From: JACPRL01 sp035573715
GTDB lineage: Bacteria; Acidobacteriota; Terriglobia; Acidiferrales; 2-02-FULL-67-57
Direction of reading: 5' to 3'
DNA length: 64,000 nt
Assembly (NCBI GenBank): GCA_035573715.1
Contig: DATLZZ010000022.1
Span: 1 to 64,000 of the forward strand
The notes beneath the pieces are model-generated. The model searched no databases. It was not told the origin of the DNA and worked only from the letters and a program-made list of their open reading frames with translations. Below are positions 7,594 through 16,684 of the stretch, in pieces. The position numbers were made by a program, and so were the translations under genes. Each line of letters opens with the position of its first letter. Within the stretch, counting starts at the first letter, position 1.

Positions 7594-7797
7594 ATGTCGT
7601 CCCCCAGGGAAGTAATGAATGTCAAAGAGGCGTCTGACTACCTGGGTATCTCACCCGATACCCTCTACCGCTACGTGTACCAGGACCGCATCCCGGCCTT
7701 CAAGCTGGGCAACCGGTGGAAGTTCAAAAAAACTATTCTCGACAAATGGATTGAGCGTAAGATTAGCCGGGGTAAAAACCGGCAGCGCATGAGGTAA
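7594..7797 (+). CDS. Small helix-turn-helix (excisionase/MerR-like) DNA-binding protein
   Basis: A 67-residue protein that is almost entirely one winged-HTH domain of the excisionase type: VKEASDYLGISPDTLYRYV, then IPAFKLGNRWKFKK and ILDKWI. The ATG at 7594 follows aaggggaacaa; a longer reading from GTG 7555 lacks a site. It sits three bases before pilM and downstream of the only promoter, so it is the first gene of the pilus operon. Such domains bind a single DNA site. A local regulator of pilus genes is likely but unproven. No integrase or phage gene accompanies it. Confidence 0.85.
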   Translation: MSSPREVMNVKEASDYLGISPDTLYRYVYQDRIPAFKLGNRWKFKKTILDKWIERKISRGKNRQRMR

Positions 7798-7800
7798 CCG

Positions 7801-8874
7801 ATGGCTCTGTTCGGTCCAAAAAGCAAACCAGTCGTAGGGCTCGACATCGGGTCGAGCGCGGCCAAGGCCGTTGAGCTGAAGAAAACCAAGGGCGGGTACG
7901 AGCTGCAGAGCCTGGACCTCGAGCCGCTCTCGCCCGAGGCGGTGGCCGACGGTGCCATCACCGACTCGCTCGCCGTCTCCTCCGCCATTGAGGCCCTGTT
8001 CACCCGCAACAAGATCAAGACCACCAACGTGGCCATTTCCGTCTCCGGCCCGCCGGTCATCACCAAGCGCATCACCATGGGGATGATGGAGGCCGACGAG
8101 CTCTACGATCAGATTCGCCACGACGCCGGCCAGTACATTCCCTTCGATCTGGCCGACGTCAACCTCGACTACCAGGTGCTCGGCACCACGCCGATGGGCG
8201 ACCAGCAGGAGGTTCTGCTGGTCGGCGTCAAGAAGGCCAAGATTGCCGACTACCAGCGCACGCTCAGCCTCGTGCCCGGCAAGAAGCTGGCGCTGGCGGT
8301 GGTAGATGTCGATGCCTTCGCTCTGCAGAACGCCTTCGAGGCCAACTACGACCCGCCGCCCGACGCCACCATTGCCCTGCTCAACATCGGTGCCAGCGTC
8401 ACCAACATCAACATCGTTCGGGGCGGCGTGCCGCTGTTCATCCGCGATGTCGCCGTCGGCGGCAACCAGTACACCGACGCCCTGCAAAAGGACTTCGAGC
8501 TGAGCTGGGAGCAAGCCGAAGAAGCCAAGCGCGGGGCCAGCGTTCCCGGCGTCAACCAGGAGCAGATGGTCTCCGCCCTGCGCGGCATCTCGGAAACTTT
8601 GCTGCTGCTGGAAATCCAGAAGACGTTTGACTTCTTCCGCGCGACGGCCGGGGCCGAGCCCATCAGCCAGATTTATGTCGCCGGCGGCGCCGCCCGCACC
8701 CCCGGTCTGCTGGATCTCCTGCGCGAGGAGTTCCAGATGACCATTGAGGAGTTGAACCCGTTCCAGCGCATCAACTACAACCCCTCCCGGTTCAGCGACG
8801 ATTACATTCGTGAGCGCGCCCCGCGCCTGGCGGTAAGCGTGGGGTTGGCGTTGAGGAGCTTTGACGAAGCATGA
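7801..8874 (+). CDS. pilM: Type IV pilus inner-membrane platform protein PilM
   Basis: A 357-residue actin-like ATPase. The N-terminus carries the phosphate-binding segment GLDIGSSAAKAVEL (about 13-26). LLNIGASVTNINIV marks the second phosphate loop, and IYVAGGAARTPGLLDLL the adenosine motif near the C-terminus. PilM is cytoplasmic and binds the N-terminal tail of PilN, linking the cytoplasmic pilus motor to the periplasmic alignment complex. The gene overlaps pilN by four bases, in the conserved order M-N-O-P-Q. The motor ATPases, pilin and prepilin peptidase are not in this window. Confidence 0.95.
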   Translation: MALFGPKSKPVVGLDIGSSAAKAVELKKTKGGYELQSLDLEPLSPEAVADGAITDSLAVSSAIEALFTRNKIKTTNVAISVSGPPVITKRITMGMMEADELYDQIRHDAGQYIPFDLADVNLDYQVLGTTPMGDQQEVLLVGVKKAKIADYQRTLSLVPGKKLALAVVDVDAFALQNAFEANYDPPPDATIALLNIGASVTNINIVRGGVPLFIRDVAVGGNQYTDALQKDFELSWEQAEEAKRGASVPGVNQEQMVSALRGISETLLLLEIQKTFDFFRATAGAEPISQIYVAGGAARTPGLLDLLREEFQMTIEELNPFQRINYNPSRFSDDYIRERAPRLAVSVGLALRSFDEA

Positions 8875-9500
8875 TCCGCATAAACCTGGCAGTAGAACGA
8901 GCACGACCCAAAGTCAAGCGCCGGGTGGCGGTTCCCGGCGCCTTCCTGTTCATTGTCGTCCTGCTAGCGCTGGTGATCGGCCTCGGGGTGCTGGCCGGCT
9001 TCTGGTACGCCTACAGCAAGCAGGAGGAAGACCTGAGGGCGCAGAAGGCGCAGTTAGAGGCCAAGCGCGCCCAGCTTGCCATGATGGAGAAACAGATCAA
9101 GGACTTCGAGGCCAAAAAGGCGGAGTTGGACGGGCGCATCAACGTCATCAACACCCTCAAGGCCAACCAGACTGGCCCGGTGCATATGCTGGAAGCGCTG
9201 GCGGATACGGTCAGCGCCACGGAGACTCTCTGGCTCACCTCCATGGTCGACAAGGGCAACGACATCGAGCTGAAGGGAATGGCGGGCTCGGTGGAAGCGG
9301 TCGCCATGTTCATCACCAATCTCAGCCGGTCCACCTACTTCAAGAACGTTGAGATCAAGGAAGCGGTGCAGAAAACCACCCGGGATGCGCCGCCGAACTT
9401 CGAGTTTACGTTGACAGTTACCTTTGCGCTGCCGCAGGCTGCTCCCGCAGCGGCCCCGGCGGCCACCACCCCGCCGGCCCCGGCCGGGCGGCAAGGCTAG
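8871..9500 (+). CDS. pilN: Type IV pilus assembly protein PilN
   Basis: A 209-residue bitopic membrane protein. The short cytoplasmic tail begins MIRINLAVERARP and contains the INL motif that PilN uses to bind PilM. A transmembrane helix covers about 24-46, followed by a coiled coil (about 46-90, rich in Gln/Glu/Lys) and a periplasmic ferredoxin-like domain. The last 30 residues are an Ala/Pro-rich tail. It pairs with PilO in the alignment complex. It overlaps pilM by ATGA and lies 11 bases before pilO. Confidence 0.92.
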   Translation: MIRINLAVERARPKVKRRVAVPGAFLFIVVLLALVIGLGVLAGFWYAYSKQEEDLRAQKAQLEAKRAQLAMMEKQIKDFEAKKAELDGRINVINTLKANQTGPVHMLEALADTVSATETLWLTSMVDKGNDIELKGMAGSVEAVAMFITNLSRSTYFKNVEIKEAVQKTTRDAPPNFEFTLTVTFALPQAAPAAAPAATTPPAPAGRQG

Positions 9501-9511
9501 GGGGAACGGTC

Positions 9512-10174
9512 ATGGCGCTCCGCGATCTTCCGTTGGGAGTTCAGTTGGTCATCGGCTTGGTCGTCGCCTTTGCCGTGGTGGTCACTGGTTGGTTCTACGG
9601 CCCGCTGGCGGACAAGAAACTGGAAGTGGAAAACCTGCAGGCTCAGGTACAGGAGTTGCAGAGCGTCGTGGCCAAGCTGGACGATGCCACCAAGCGGCAC
9701 GCCGAGCTCCAGACGCGCATCAAGGCGGCCGAAGAGCAGCTGGAGCGCACCAAGGAAGTCGTTCCCCAGGAAAAGCAGACCGATCAGTTCATCCTCATGG
9801 TGCAGAGCTCGGCCCGCACCGGCGGAATCACGTTGCGCCGTCTGACGGCCAAGGGCACGGTCTACAAAGATTTCTACGCCGAGATGCCGTTTGAGGTTGA
9901 GCTCGACGGTCCGTACTTCAGCTTGGTCAACTTCTTCCGGCAGCTCGGGCAGTCGAGCCGCATCATCAATGCCGGCGGGCTCAAACTGGATGGGGTCGAT
10001 CCCACCAAGCGCACTCAACGCGAAATGGCCCCGGGAACTACGGTGGCCGGAACCTGCGTAGTAACTACGTTCTTTACCCCTTCTCAGGCGGAGTTGGCGG
10101 CGGCGGCACCAGCCCGCCCGGGAGCCGGGGCAGCGCCGGGGCGGCCGGGTGCGGCGCAGCCGCCGCGGAGGTAG
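9512..10174 (+). CDS. pilO: Type IV pilus assembly protein PilO
   Basis: A 220-residue inner-membrane protein. A single helix covers about 11-30 (LVIGLVVAFAVVVTGWFYG). A coiled coil covers about 35-85, and a periplasmic ferredoxin-like domain includes the PilO hallmark FFRQLGQSSRIINAGGLKL at about 142-160. The C-terminal 30 residues are Ala/Pro/Gly rich. It forms heterodimers with PilN and contacts PilP. The start has the site ggggga upstream. Confidence 0.92.
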   Translation: MALRDLPLGVQLVIGLVVAFAVVVTGWFYGPLADKKLEVENLQAQVQELQSVVAKLDDATKRHAELQTRIKAAEEQLERTKEVVPQEKQTDQFILMVQSSARTGGITLRRLTAKGTVYKDFYAEMPFEVELDGPYFSLVNFFRQLGQSSRIINAGGLKLDGVDPTKRTQREMAPGTTVAGTCVVTTFFTPSQAELAAAAPARPGAGAAPGRPGAAQPPRR

Positions 10175-10183
10175 GAGAGTCCT

Positions 10184-10663
10184 ATGGCACGGACGCATAG
10201 AATCGTCACCACCGGAATCGGACTCCTGGCGTCGGTCTTGCTTCTGAGCGTGCCGGCGACTTCGGTCGCCCAGGCCAAGCCCGCCGCCAAAGCGTCCAAG
10301 CCTGCCGCCAAGGTGGCCGCCGCTCCCAAGAAGCCGGAGCGCCGCGATCCTTTCCGCAGCTTGCTGGTTCGCCCGGGCGAGGCGGGAACGCAAGTTCTTC
10401 CTCCGGGCAAGCCCGGCCTGGTGATCGGGCAACTGGTGGTTACGGGTATCGTGGTGATGCCGGGAGATTCGGTGGCGGTGGTCAGCATGCCGGGCCGCAA
10501 TCGCGCCTACTTCCTCCGCGAGCGCGATGAGCTCTACGACGGCTACGTGGCCCGGATCACCGAAGACAGCGTGATTTTCCGCGAGAAGTCGAAAGACGCC
10601 TACGGGCGACCGTACGAAAAAGAAGTTGTGAAGCAACTCTCTGCTTCAGGAGCAAAACGATGA
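10184..10663 (+). CDS. pilP: Type IV pilus assembly protein PilP
   Basis: A 159-residue exported protein. After a Sec-type signal peptide (core at about 11-25) comes a flexible Ala/Lys/Pro linker (about 28-52). The motif ERRDPFRSLLV and a small beta-sandwich domain, which contacts the N0/N1 domains of PilQ, follow. Most PilP proteins are lipoproteins, but I see no lipobox cysteine here, so it is probably soluble or held by its uncleaved helix. It overlaps pilQ by four bases. Confidence 0.9.
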   Translation: MARTHRIVTTGIGLLASVLLLSVPATSVAQAKPAAKASKPAAKVAAAPKKPERRDPFRSLLVRPGEAGTQVLPPGKPGLVIGQLVVTGIVVMPGDSVAVVSMPGRNRAYFLRERDELYDGYVARITEDSVIFREKSKDAYGRPYEKEVVKQLSASGAKR

Positions 10664-13008
10664 TGCGCAAGCCGTTGGGCGGACTGTGCGCCGCAATCCT
10701 TCTGGTGGGGCTGGCCGCGCAGGCGGGACTGGCCGCCACTGAAACTCAATCCACGTCGGGCGCCCCGGTGCGTCTGCTGGCAGTGAACGCCGTCGAGCAG
10801 CCCACCGGCACCGCGCTGCAGGTTCAGGCCTCTGGGCCCTTCCGCTACGCCTCCTATCAGCCACGCGCTCAGAGCGTGGTGGTGGATCTCACGGGCGTAG
10901 TGTCGGAGCGCGGCCCGGCCCTGCCCGTGGCCAGCATCTCCTGGCTGGGCGGCTACCGGCTCCTCCCCTTCCGCAATGCCGGGGGAGAAGACGTGCTGCG
11001 GATGGACCTCACTCTGAAGCACGACTGCACCATTGACGTGTCTCAGACCACGGCCGACACGCTCACCCTGAGCTGCTCCTCGGCGGCCGCTTCCGCCGAA
11101 CCCGCGGCCACCGTCTCTGAGCCCGCCGGCGCTCCGGCGACGACTCCGGCGGCTTCTGCGCCCGCGTTGGCGTCTGAGGAACCGGTGCTGGTCGAGAAAG
11201 TCTCGGTGCGTCCGCAGCAGGGCGCGCTTCGCGTGGATATCGAAGCCAGCGGTCCGCTCGCCTATGAGACCCGCATTCTTTCCGATCCCACTCGCCTGGT
11301 GATCGACCTGCCGCAGAGCGTCCTGGCCACCCGCCAGCGCGCTGTGTCGGTGAATCACACTCTGGTAACGGGCCTGCGCATGGCCCAGTTCCAGGCTGAG
11401 CCGCCGGTTACGCGCGTGGTTGTGGACCTCAAGGACATGCTGCCCTACCAGATTGACGCGACGCCGGGAGGGTTGCGCCTCATGCTGGGCGCTTCCGCGG
11501 GCGCCACCACCCTGCCGACGGCTCCGGAGAAAGCTCCCACCGAGCGCGAGCCGGCCAGCCCGGAACCGGTGATGGTGGCTTCGCTGGCCCCGACCGTCCC
11601 CGCCAGCGTCAAGCCGTTGGCGTCAAGCTCAACGCCGGCTGAGACGGCTCCCAAGACGACGCTGGTGGCCTCGGCTCCGGCGCCCGCCTCGCCGGCTCCA
11701 GCGCCGCCTCCGGCGCAAGCCCAAGCCGTGCCGACGGCGCCACCGACCGCGCAGCCCACGCGGAAGTATTCGGGCGAGCCGATTTCGGTCAACCTGAAGG
11801 ACGTTGACCTGAAGGACTTCTTCCGCCTGATTCACGAAATCAGCGGGCTCAACATAATCGTCGACCCGAACGTCAGCGGCACCGTCACCATGGTGCTGAT
11901 CGACGTGCCGTGGGATCAGGCTCTCGACATCGTACTGAAGAACAACAACCTGGGAAGCACGCTGGAGGGCAACGTCCTGCGCATCGCCACGCTCAAGACC
12001 CTGACGCAAGAGCAGGAAGCCCAGCGCGACCTGGCCAAAGCGCGGGCCGAAGCGGTCGATCCGGTTACTGTGCCGCGCACGTTGAGCTATGCCAAGGCGG
12101 CCGATCTCGAAACCGTGCTGAAGCGCTTCCTCTCCTCCCGCGGCGAGATTATCCGCGACGAGCGCACTAACACCCTGATCATCCGCGACATCCCCAGCGT
12201 CATTCCGGACATTGACAACCTCATCAAGCAACTCGATCGCAAGTCGCTCCAGGTCGAGATCGAGGCGCGCGTGGTCAGCGCCAGCCGCGCCTTCAGCCGC
12301 GAGATCGGCTCGCAGTTGGCCACGGCTTTCAGCACCACCGGCGGGCGCAGCGTCTATGGCGGCGCGCTCGGACCCAGCCCGGTCGAAGGCGGCGCACCAC
12401 CGCCGCCGCTGGTGTCTTCGGGCGGGAACTCCTTGCCGTTGGTTACCAACTTCCCGGCGGCCGCGGCGACCTCCGGCATCCTGTTCTCGCACCGCTCGCC
12501 CAACTTCGCCCTCGACGCCATCCTGACCGCCGCCGAGAGCCGCAACCTGGCCAAGGTGCTCTCCAAGCCGCGGCTGGTGACGCAGAACAACATCCGCGCC
12601 GAGGTCAAGCAGGGCACCCGCATCCCGGTTCAGACCGTGGTCAACAACACCATCTCGACCCAGTTCATCGACGTGGTGCTCAAGCTGGAGGTCAAGCCGC
12701 AGATTACCGCTGAGGGCACCGTGTTCCTCGACATCGTCATCGAGAACACGCAGATTGACCCCGGTATTCAGCGCATCAACGGCATTCCGGCGCTGGCTAC
12801 CCAGCAGACTACGACCCAGGTTCTCATCGCCGACGGCGGCACGGTGGTGGTGGGCGGTGTGATGGTCACCAACAACTCCACCAACGTCGAGCAGGTGCCT
12901 TTGCTCGGCAGCGTTCCAGTCATTGGCTGGTTGTTCAAGCGGACTCGCGTCGACACCAGCACGCAGGAGCTGCTGTTCTTCATCACCCCGCGCATCCTCC
13001 CGGGATAG
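10660..13008 (+). CDS. pilQ: Type IV pilus secretin PilQ with AMIN domains
   Basis: A 782-residue outer-membrane secretin. After a signal peptide (about 1-26) come two AMIN domains (about 30-135 and 170-275) that bind peptidoglycan. A long Pro/Ala/Thr linker (about 280-370) follows, then the STN/N0 domain starting near GEPISVNLKDVDLKDFFRLI, and an N1 domain. The C-terminal secretin pore has VEIEARVVSASRAFSREIG, the VLSKPRLVTQNN segment, the VPLLGSVPVIGWLF motif and the ending ELLFFITPRIL. It forms the pore for pilus passage. It is the last gene of the operon and is followed by a strong terminator. Confidence 0.95.
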   Translation: MMRKPLGGLCAAILLVGLAAQAGLAATETQSTSGAPVRLLAVNAVEQPTGTALQVQASGPFRYASYQPRAQSVVVDLTGVVSERGPALPVASISWLGGYRLLPFRNAGGEDVLRMDLTLKHDCTIDVSQTTADTLTLSCSSAAASAEPAATVSEPAGAPATTPAASAPALASEEPVLVEKVSVRPQQGALRVDIEASGPLAYETRILSDPTRLVIDLPQSVLATRQRAVSVNHTLVTGLRMAQFQAEPPVTRVVVDLKDMLPYQIDATPGGLRLMLGASAGATTLPTAPEKAPTEREPASPEPVMVASLAPTVPASVKPLASSSTPAETAPKTTLVASAPAPASPAPAPPPAQAQAVPTAPPTAQPTRKYSGEPISVNLKDVDLKDFFRLIHEISGLNIIVDPNVSGTVTMVLIDVPWDQALDIVLKNNNLGSTLEGNVLRIATLKTLTQEQEAQRDLAKARAEAVDPVTVPRTLSYAKAADLETVLKRFLSSRGEIIRDERTNTLIIRDIPSVIPDIDNLIKQLDRKSLQVEIEARVVSASRAFSREIGSQLATAFSTTGGRSVYGGALGPSPVEGGAPPPPLVSSGGNSLPLVTNFPAAAATSGILFSHRSPNFALDAILTAAESRNLAKVLSKPRLVTQNNIRAEVKQGTRIPVQTVVNNTISTQFIDVVLKLEVKPQITAEGTVFLDIVIENTQIDPGIQRINGIPALATQQTTTQVLIADGGTVVVGGVMVTNNSTNVEQVPLLGSVPVIGWLFKRTRVDTSTQELLFFITPRILPG

Positions 13009-13029
13009 CCGGCTGAGCGCGCCAAGCTC

Positions 13030-13065
13030 GGAGGAGAGCCCTCAGCTCTCCTCCTTTTCTTTTTT
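13030..13065 (+). terminator. Rho-independent terminator of the pil operon
   Basis: A perfect 10-bp stem (GGAGGAGAGC at 13030-13039, GCTCTCCTCC at 13045-13054) with a five-base loop is followed by TTTTCTTTTTT. It lies 21 bases after the pilQ stop codon. Confidence 0.92.
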
Positions 13066-13075
13066 GTGAATCCCG

Positions 13076-14152
13076 ATGGTTGAGCTCGCGAAACGCGTGC
13101 ACCGCTTGCGGGGGCTGGCCCTGCGCGAGGCCGAGGCCTTCCTCGTTGTCCATCTCCCCAATGTTTTTTACCTGACCGGCTTCAGCGGCGCGACGGGCGT
13201 GCTCGTGGTTACTTCCTCGGAGTCCGCCTTGTTTGTTCCGCCGTTGTATGCCGAGCAGGCTCGCCGCGAGGCCCCGGCTGCTCGCGTGCGCCCGGCCGGC
13301 GCCGATGCTCTGGCTTCGGCCGCAGCCTGGCTGGCCCGCCGAGGGCCTCTGCGGGTGGGCTACGAGAGGCCTCGTTTGACACTGAGCCAGTTTGACGTTC
13401 TCCGGCAGGAGTTGGGGCCTCGGACGGAATTGGTTGGCCTGACGGGCATTGTAGAGCGGCTGCGGGCCATCAAAGGCCAGGCCGAGGTGGCCTCCATCCG
13501 CGCCGCCATCCAGGTGGCTGCGCGGGCCTTCGAGCAGGTTCTTCCCATGGTTCGCCCTGGGGCACGGGAAATCGACTTGGCGGCTGAGATCGAATACCGG
13601 ATGAAGCGGCAGGGCTCCAGTGGGCCCGCTTTTGACACTATCGTCGCCTCCGGGCCTCGCGCCGCCCTGCCCCATGGGCGCGCCAGCCGGAAGCGCCTGG
13701 CCAGGAATGAGTTGGTGGTGTTCGACTTGGGTGCTATACTCTCCGGCTATCATAGCGATATGACCCGCACCGTGTACCTGGGAAGGCCGTCGGCCCGGGT
13801 AAAGAAGACCTACCGTGCCGTCCGGGACGCGCTGGAGCGCGCCCGCGAAGCCGTGGCTGCGGGTGTCCCTGCCGCCCGGGTGGACGGCGCCGCCCGCTCG
13901 GTGCTCGCCCGGCGCGGGCTGGGCCGCTACTTTGTCCATGGAACCGGCCACGGTCTGGGACTGGAGATTCACGAGGAGCCCCGCGTCGGGCGCACCTCGG
14001 AGGCGACCCTGGCGGCCGGCAACGTCATTACGCTGGAGCCGGGCGCCTACATCCCCGGCTGGGGCGGCGTTCGTATTGAGGACGTCGTGGTGGTCCGCCG
14101 GCGCGGCGCCGAAACCCTGACTCCCCTCTCCACGGAGCTGCTCTGCCTGTGA
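13076..14152 (+). CDS. M24-family Xaa-Pro aminopeptidase
   Basis: A 358-residue metallopeptidase of the pita-bread fold. The creatinase N-terminal domain covers about 1-130. The catalytic domain has the five expected dimetal ligands: Asp217, Asp228 (in GYHSDMTRTVYLG), His292 (in VHGTGHGLGLEIHEEP), Glu321 and Glu335. It removes an N-terminal residue before proline in the cytosol and is of PepQ/YpdF length. It precedes accB, whose GTG start overlaps its stop, an arrangement that resembles the pepP/efp-accB-accC cluster of many bacteria. No efp is present here. Confidence 0.92.
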   Translation: MVELAKRVHRLRGLALREAEAFLVVHLPNVFYLTGFSGATGVLVVTSSESALFVPPLYAEQARREAPAARVRPAGADALASAAAWLARRGPLRVGYERPRLTLSQFDVLRQELGPRTELVGLTGIVERLRAIKGQAEVASIRAAIQVAARAFEQVLPMVRPGAREIDLAAEIEYRMKRQGSSGPAFDTIVASGPRAALPHGRASRKRLARNELVVFDLGAILSGYHSDMTRTVYLGRPSARVKKTYRAVRDALERAREAVAAGVPAARVDGAARSVLARRGLGRYFVHGTGHGLGLEIHEEPRVGRTSEATLAAGNVITLEPGAYIPGWGGVRIEDVVVVRRRGAETLTPLSTELLCL

Positions 14153-14679
14153 AACGCAAACCGCCGACAACCCAGAAGCCGCAGCGGGCCGCCGCCGACA
14201 ACTTTATCCCTTTTGAGCAGGTGCAGGCACTGATTGACCTCCTGGAAGAGCGCGGGCTGGAGGAGTTTGAGCTCGAGCGCGAAGGGATGCGCATCCGCAT
14301 CAAGCGCCGCGGGGCGCCGGCGCCGCCGCCCGTGTTTGAGAACTACCTGCCGGCTTCGCCCGAGCCGGCGCGAGCCGAGTCGGAGGCACCGGCGGTTGCC
14401 GGCGGGGAAGGCGAGTTGCGCGGCGAGGATCTGCACATCGTCAAGTCGCCGATTGTCGGCACCTTTTATGCGGCACCGCGGCCGGATGCGCCGCCCTTCG
14501 TCAAGCTGGGCGATGAGGTGGCCGTGGGCCAGGTGCTCTGCATTATCGAGGCCATGAAGCTGATGAATGAAATCGAAGCCGACGTGGCCGGAGAAATTGT
14601 CCGTGTTTACGTCGAAAACGCCCAGCCGGTCGAGTATGGCGAGTCGCTCTTCGCCATTCGCCCCTCCAAGAAGAAGTAG
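14149..14679 (+). CDS. accB: Biotin carboxyl carrier protein of acetyl-CoA carboxylase
   Basis: A 176-residue BCCP. The N-terminal helix region (about 20-52) is followed by a Pro/Ala linker and the biotinyl domain (about 95-172). The biotinylation motif EAMKLMNEI places biotin on Lys137. It carries carboxybiotin between biotin carboxylase and carboxyltransferase in fatty acid synthesis. The GTG start overlaps the upstream stop (GTGA), and accC follows after 15 bases. The carboxyltransferase genes accA and accD are not in the window. Confidence 0.95.
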   Translation: MKRKPPTTQKPQRAAADNFIPFEQVQALIDLLEERGLEEFELEREGMRIRIKRRGAPAPPPVFENYLPASPEPARAESEAPAVAGGEGELRGEDLHIVKSPIVGTFYAAPRPDAPPFVKLGDEVAVGQVLCIIEAMKLMNEIEADVAGEIVRVYVENAQPVEYGESLFAIRPSKKK

Positions 14680-14694
14680 CTGTCACCCGCCACC

Positions 14695-16050
14695 ATGTTC
14701 AAGAAGATCCTCATTGCCAACCGCGGCGAGATTGCGTTGCGGGTCATCTGCGCCTGCAAGGAGCTGGGCATCAAGACGGTGGCGGTATATTCCGAAGCCG
14801 ACCGCTACTCGCTGCATGTCCGCTTCGCCGACGAAGCCATCTGCATCGGCCCGGCGCGCGCCGCCGACAGTTACCTCAACATCCCGCAAATCATCAGCGC
14901 CGCCGAAGTCACCGGCGCCGAAGCGGTCCATCCGGGCTACGGGTTCCTGGCCGAGAACGCCAGCTTCGCGGAAGTCTGCGAAACCTCCGGCATCACCTTC
15001 ATCGGCCCGCGCCCGGAGCTCATCGCCCTGATGGGGCAGAAGGACCGCGCCCGGCAGGAGATGGCTCGTGCCGGCCTGCCGGTGCTGCCCGGCTCCGAGG
15101 GTGTGGTGTCGTCGGAAGAGGAGGCCTTGCGAATCGCCACTGGCATCGGCTATCCGGTCATTATCAAAGCCGCCGCCGGCGGCGGTGGGCGTGGCATGCG
15201 GGTAGCGTGGAAGGAATCGGAGCTGGCGAGCTTTCTGGCCACCGCCCAGCATGAAGCTCGCGCTGCCTTCGGGAGTCCCGACGTCTACGTCGAAAAGTTC
15301 ATCGCGCGCCCGCGGCACATCGAGTTCCAGGTGCTGGGCGACCTCCACGGCCACGTCGCTCACCTGGGCGAGCGCGAGTGCTCGATCCAGAGGCGGCACC
15401 AGAAACTGATTGAGGAGTCGCCTTCGCCGGCGGTGAGCGAAGAAATCCGCCAGCAGATGGGCGACAAGGTCGTCCGGGCGATGAGTGACCTCGCCTACAA
15501 CAACGCCGGCACCATCGAATTCCTGATGGACGAAGACGGCCACTTCTATTTCATCGAGATGAACACCCGCATCCAGGTCGAGCACGCGGTCACCGAGATG
15601 GTCACCGGGCTGGATCTGGTCAAGAAGCAGATTCTGCTCGCCGCCGGCGAGCGCCTGGAAGCGCTGGTTCGCCCCGGCCTGCAGTTGCGCGGCCACGCCA
15701 TCGAGTGCCGCATCGTGGCGGAAAACCCGGAGACCTTCCAGCCCTCGGCCGGGCGCATCAGCGCTTTCCATCCGCCCGGCGGCACCGGCGTGCGCGTGGA
15801 CACCGCCGCCTACGCCGAAGCTGTTATCCCGCCCTACTACGATTCGATGATTGCCAAGCTGATCACCCATGGCAAGGACCGCCGGGAAGCCCTGGCGCGG
15901 ATGGCGCGCGCGCTGGAGATGTTCGTCATCGAAGGCATCCACACTTCGATCCCGCTTCATCGCAAGATTGTGGCCGACCCGGACTTCCAGGCCGGCCGGA
16001 TGGATACGCACTTCATCGAGCGCTTCCTGACCCAGCAAGTGGCTGTTTGA
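14695..16050 (+). CDS. accC: Biotin carboxylase subunit of acetyl-CoA carboxylase
   Basis: A 451-residue ATP-grasp enzyme of standard biotin carboxylase length. It begins MFKKILIANRGEIALRVI. The glycine-rich ATP loop GGGGRGMRVA lies at about 163-172 and the catalytic EMNTRIQVEH at 288-297 (Glu288, Arg292). The C-terminal biotin carboxylase domain contains RGHAIECRI. It carboxylates the biotin on AccB using bicarbonate and ATP. It directly follows accB, and thiE starts four bases after its stop. Confidence 0.96.
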   Translation: MFKKILIANRGEIALRVICACKELGIKTVAVYSEADRYSLHVRFADEAICIGPARAADSYLNIPQIISAAEVTGAEAVHPGYGFLAENASFAEVCETSGITFIGPRPELIALMGQKDRARQEMARAGLPVLPGSEGVVSSEEEALRIATGIGYPVIIKAAAGGGGRGMRVAWKESELASFLATAQHEARAAFGSPDVYVEKFIARPRHIEFQVLGDLHGHVAHLGERECSIQRRHQKLIEESPSPAVSEEIRQQMGDKVVRAMSDLAYNNAGTIEFLMDEDGHFYFIEMNTRIQVEHAVTEMVTGLDLVKKQILLAAGERLEALVRPGLQLRGHAIECRIVAENPETFQPSAGRISAFHPPGGTGVRVDTAAYAEAVIPPYYDSMIAKLITHGKDRREALARMARALEMFVIEGIHTSIPLHRKIVADPDFQAGRMDTHFIERFLTQQVAV

Positions 16051-16054
16051 GAAA

Positions 16055-16684
16055 GTGTCTCGCGCCCTGCCTCGCTTTTACGCCATCCTCGACCCGGCAC
16101 TGCGCCCGGAGGTGCCCGCCACGGAACTGGCTCGACTGTTGGTTCGAGCCGGCGTGCGCCTGGTGCAATTGCGCGCCAAGACTCTGAACAGTGGCGAATT
16201 GTTGGGACTGGCGCGCGGCTTACTTGCGACCCTGCCGCCGTCCTGCCGTCTTATCATCAACGATCGCGCTGACGTCGCTGTTCTGGCCGGTGCCGCCGGG
16301 GTCCACGTGGGGCAGGATGACCTTCCTGCGAGGGCGGCGCGGCAGGTGGTGGGGCCCGAGGGAATTGTCGGCTTCTCGACTCACAGCATTGCGCAGCTGG
16401 AAGCCGCCGGCGCCGCCCCGGTTGATTACCTCGCCTTCGGTCCGGTTTTCGCCACGTCCACCAAGCCCGACCACGAGCCGGTAGTTGGCCTGGAAGGCTT
16501 GCGGGAGGCGCACCGCCGCACCGCCCGGCCGCTGGTGGCCATCGGCGGCATCACGGCAGAGAACGCCGCCCAGGTCATCGAGGCCGGCGCGAACTCCGTC
16601 GCAGTAATCGGCGGCTGGATGACCGCTGAGGATATTCCCGGGCGCTTGGAAGCGTTCCGCCGCGCCCTCGGTCGTCTGGACTAA
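16055..16684 (+). CDS. thiE: Thiamine-phosphate synthase
   Basis: A 209-residue TIM-barrel enzyme that joins the thiazole phosphate and hydroxymethylpyrimidine diphosphate to form thiamine phosphate. The signatures are QLRAKTLNSGELL, INDRADVA (68-75), GVHVGQDDLP (82-91), GPVFATSTK (129-137) and the C-terminal phosphate loop VAIGGITAENAAQV. The start is GTG, four bases after accC, so it is probably co-transcribed. No other thi genes are nearby. TenI is a possible alternative, but the GQDDLP motif and length fit ThiE. Confidence 0.9.
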   Translation: MSRALPRFYAILDPALRPEVPATELARLLVRAGVRLVQLRAKTLNSGELLGLARGLLATLPPSCRLIINDRADVAVLAGAAGVHVGQDDLPARAARQVVGPEGIVGFSTHSIAQLEAAGAAPVDYLAFGPVFATSTKPDHEPVVGLEGLREAHRRTARPLVAIGGITAENAAQVIEAGANSVAVIGGWMTAEDIPGRLEAFRRALGRLD

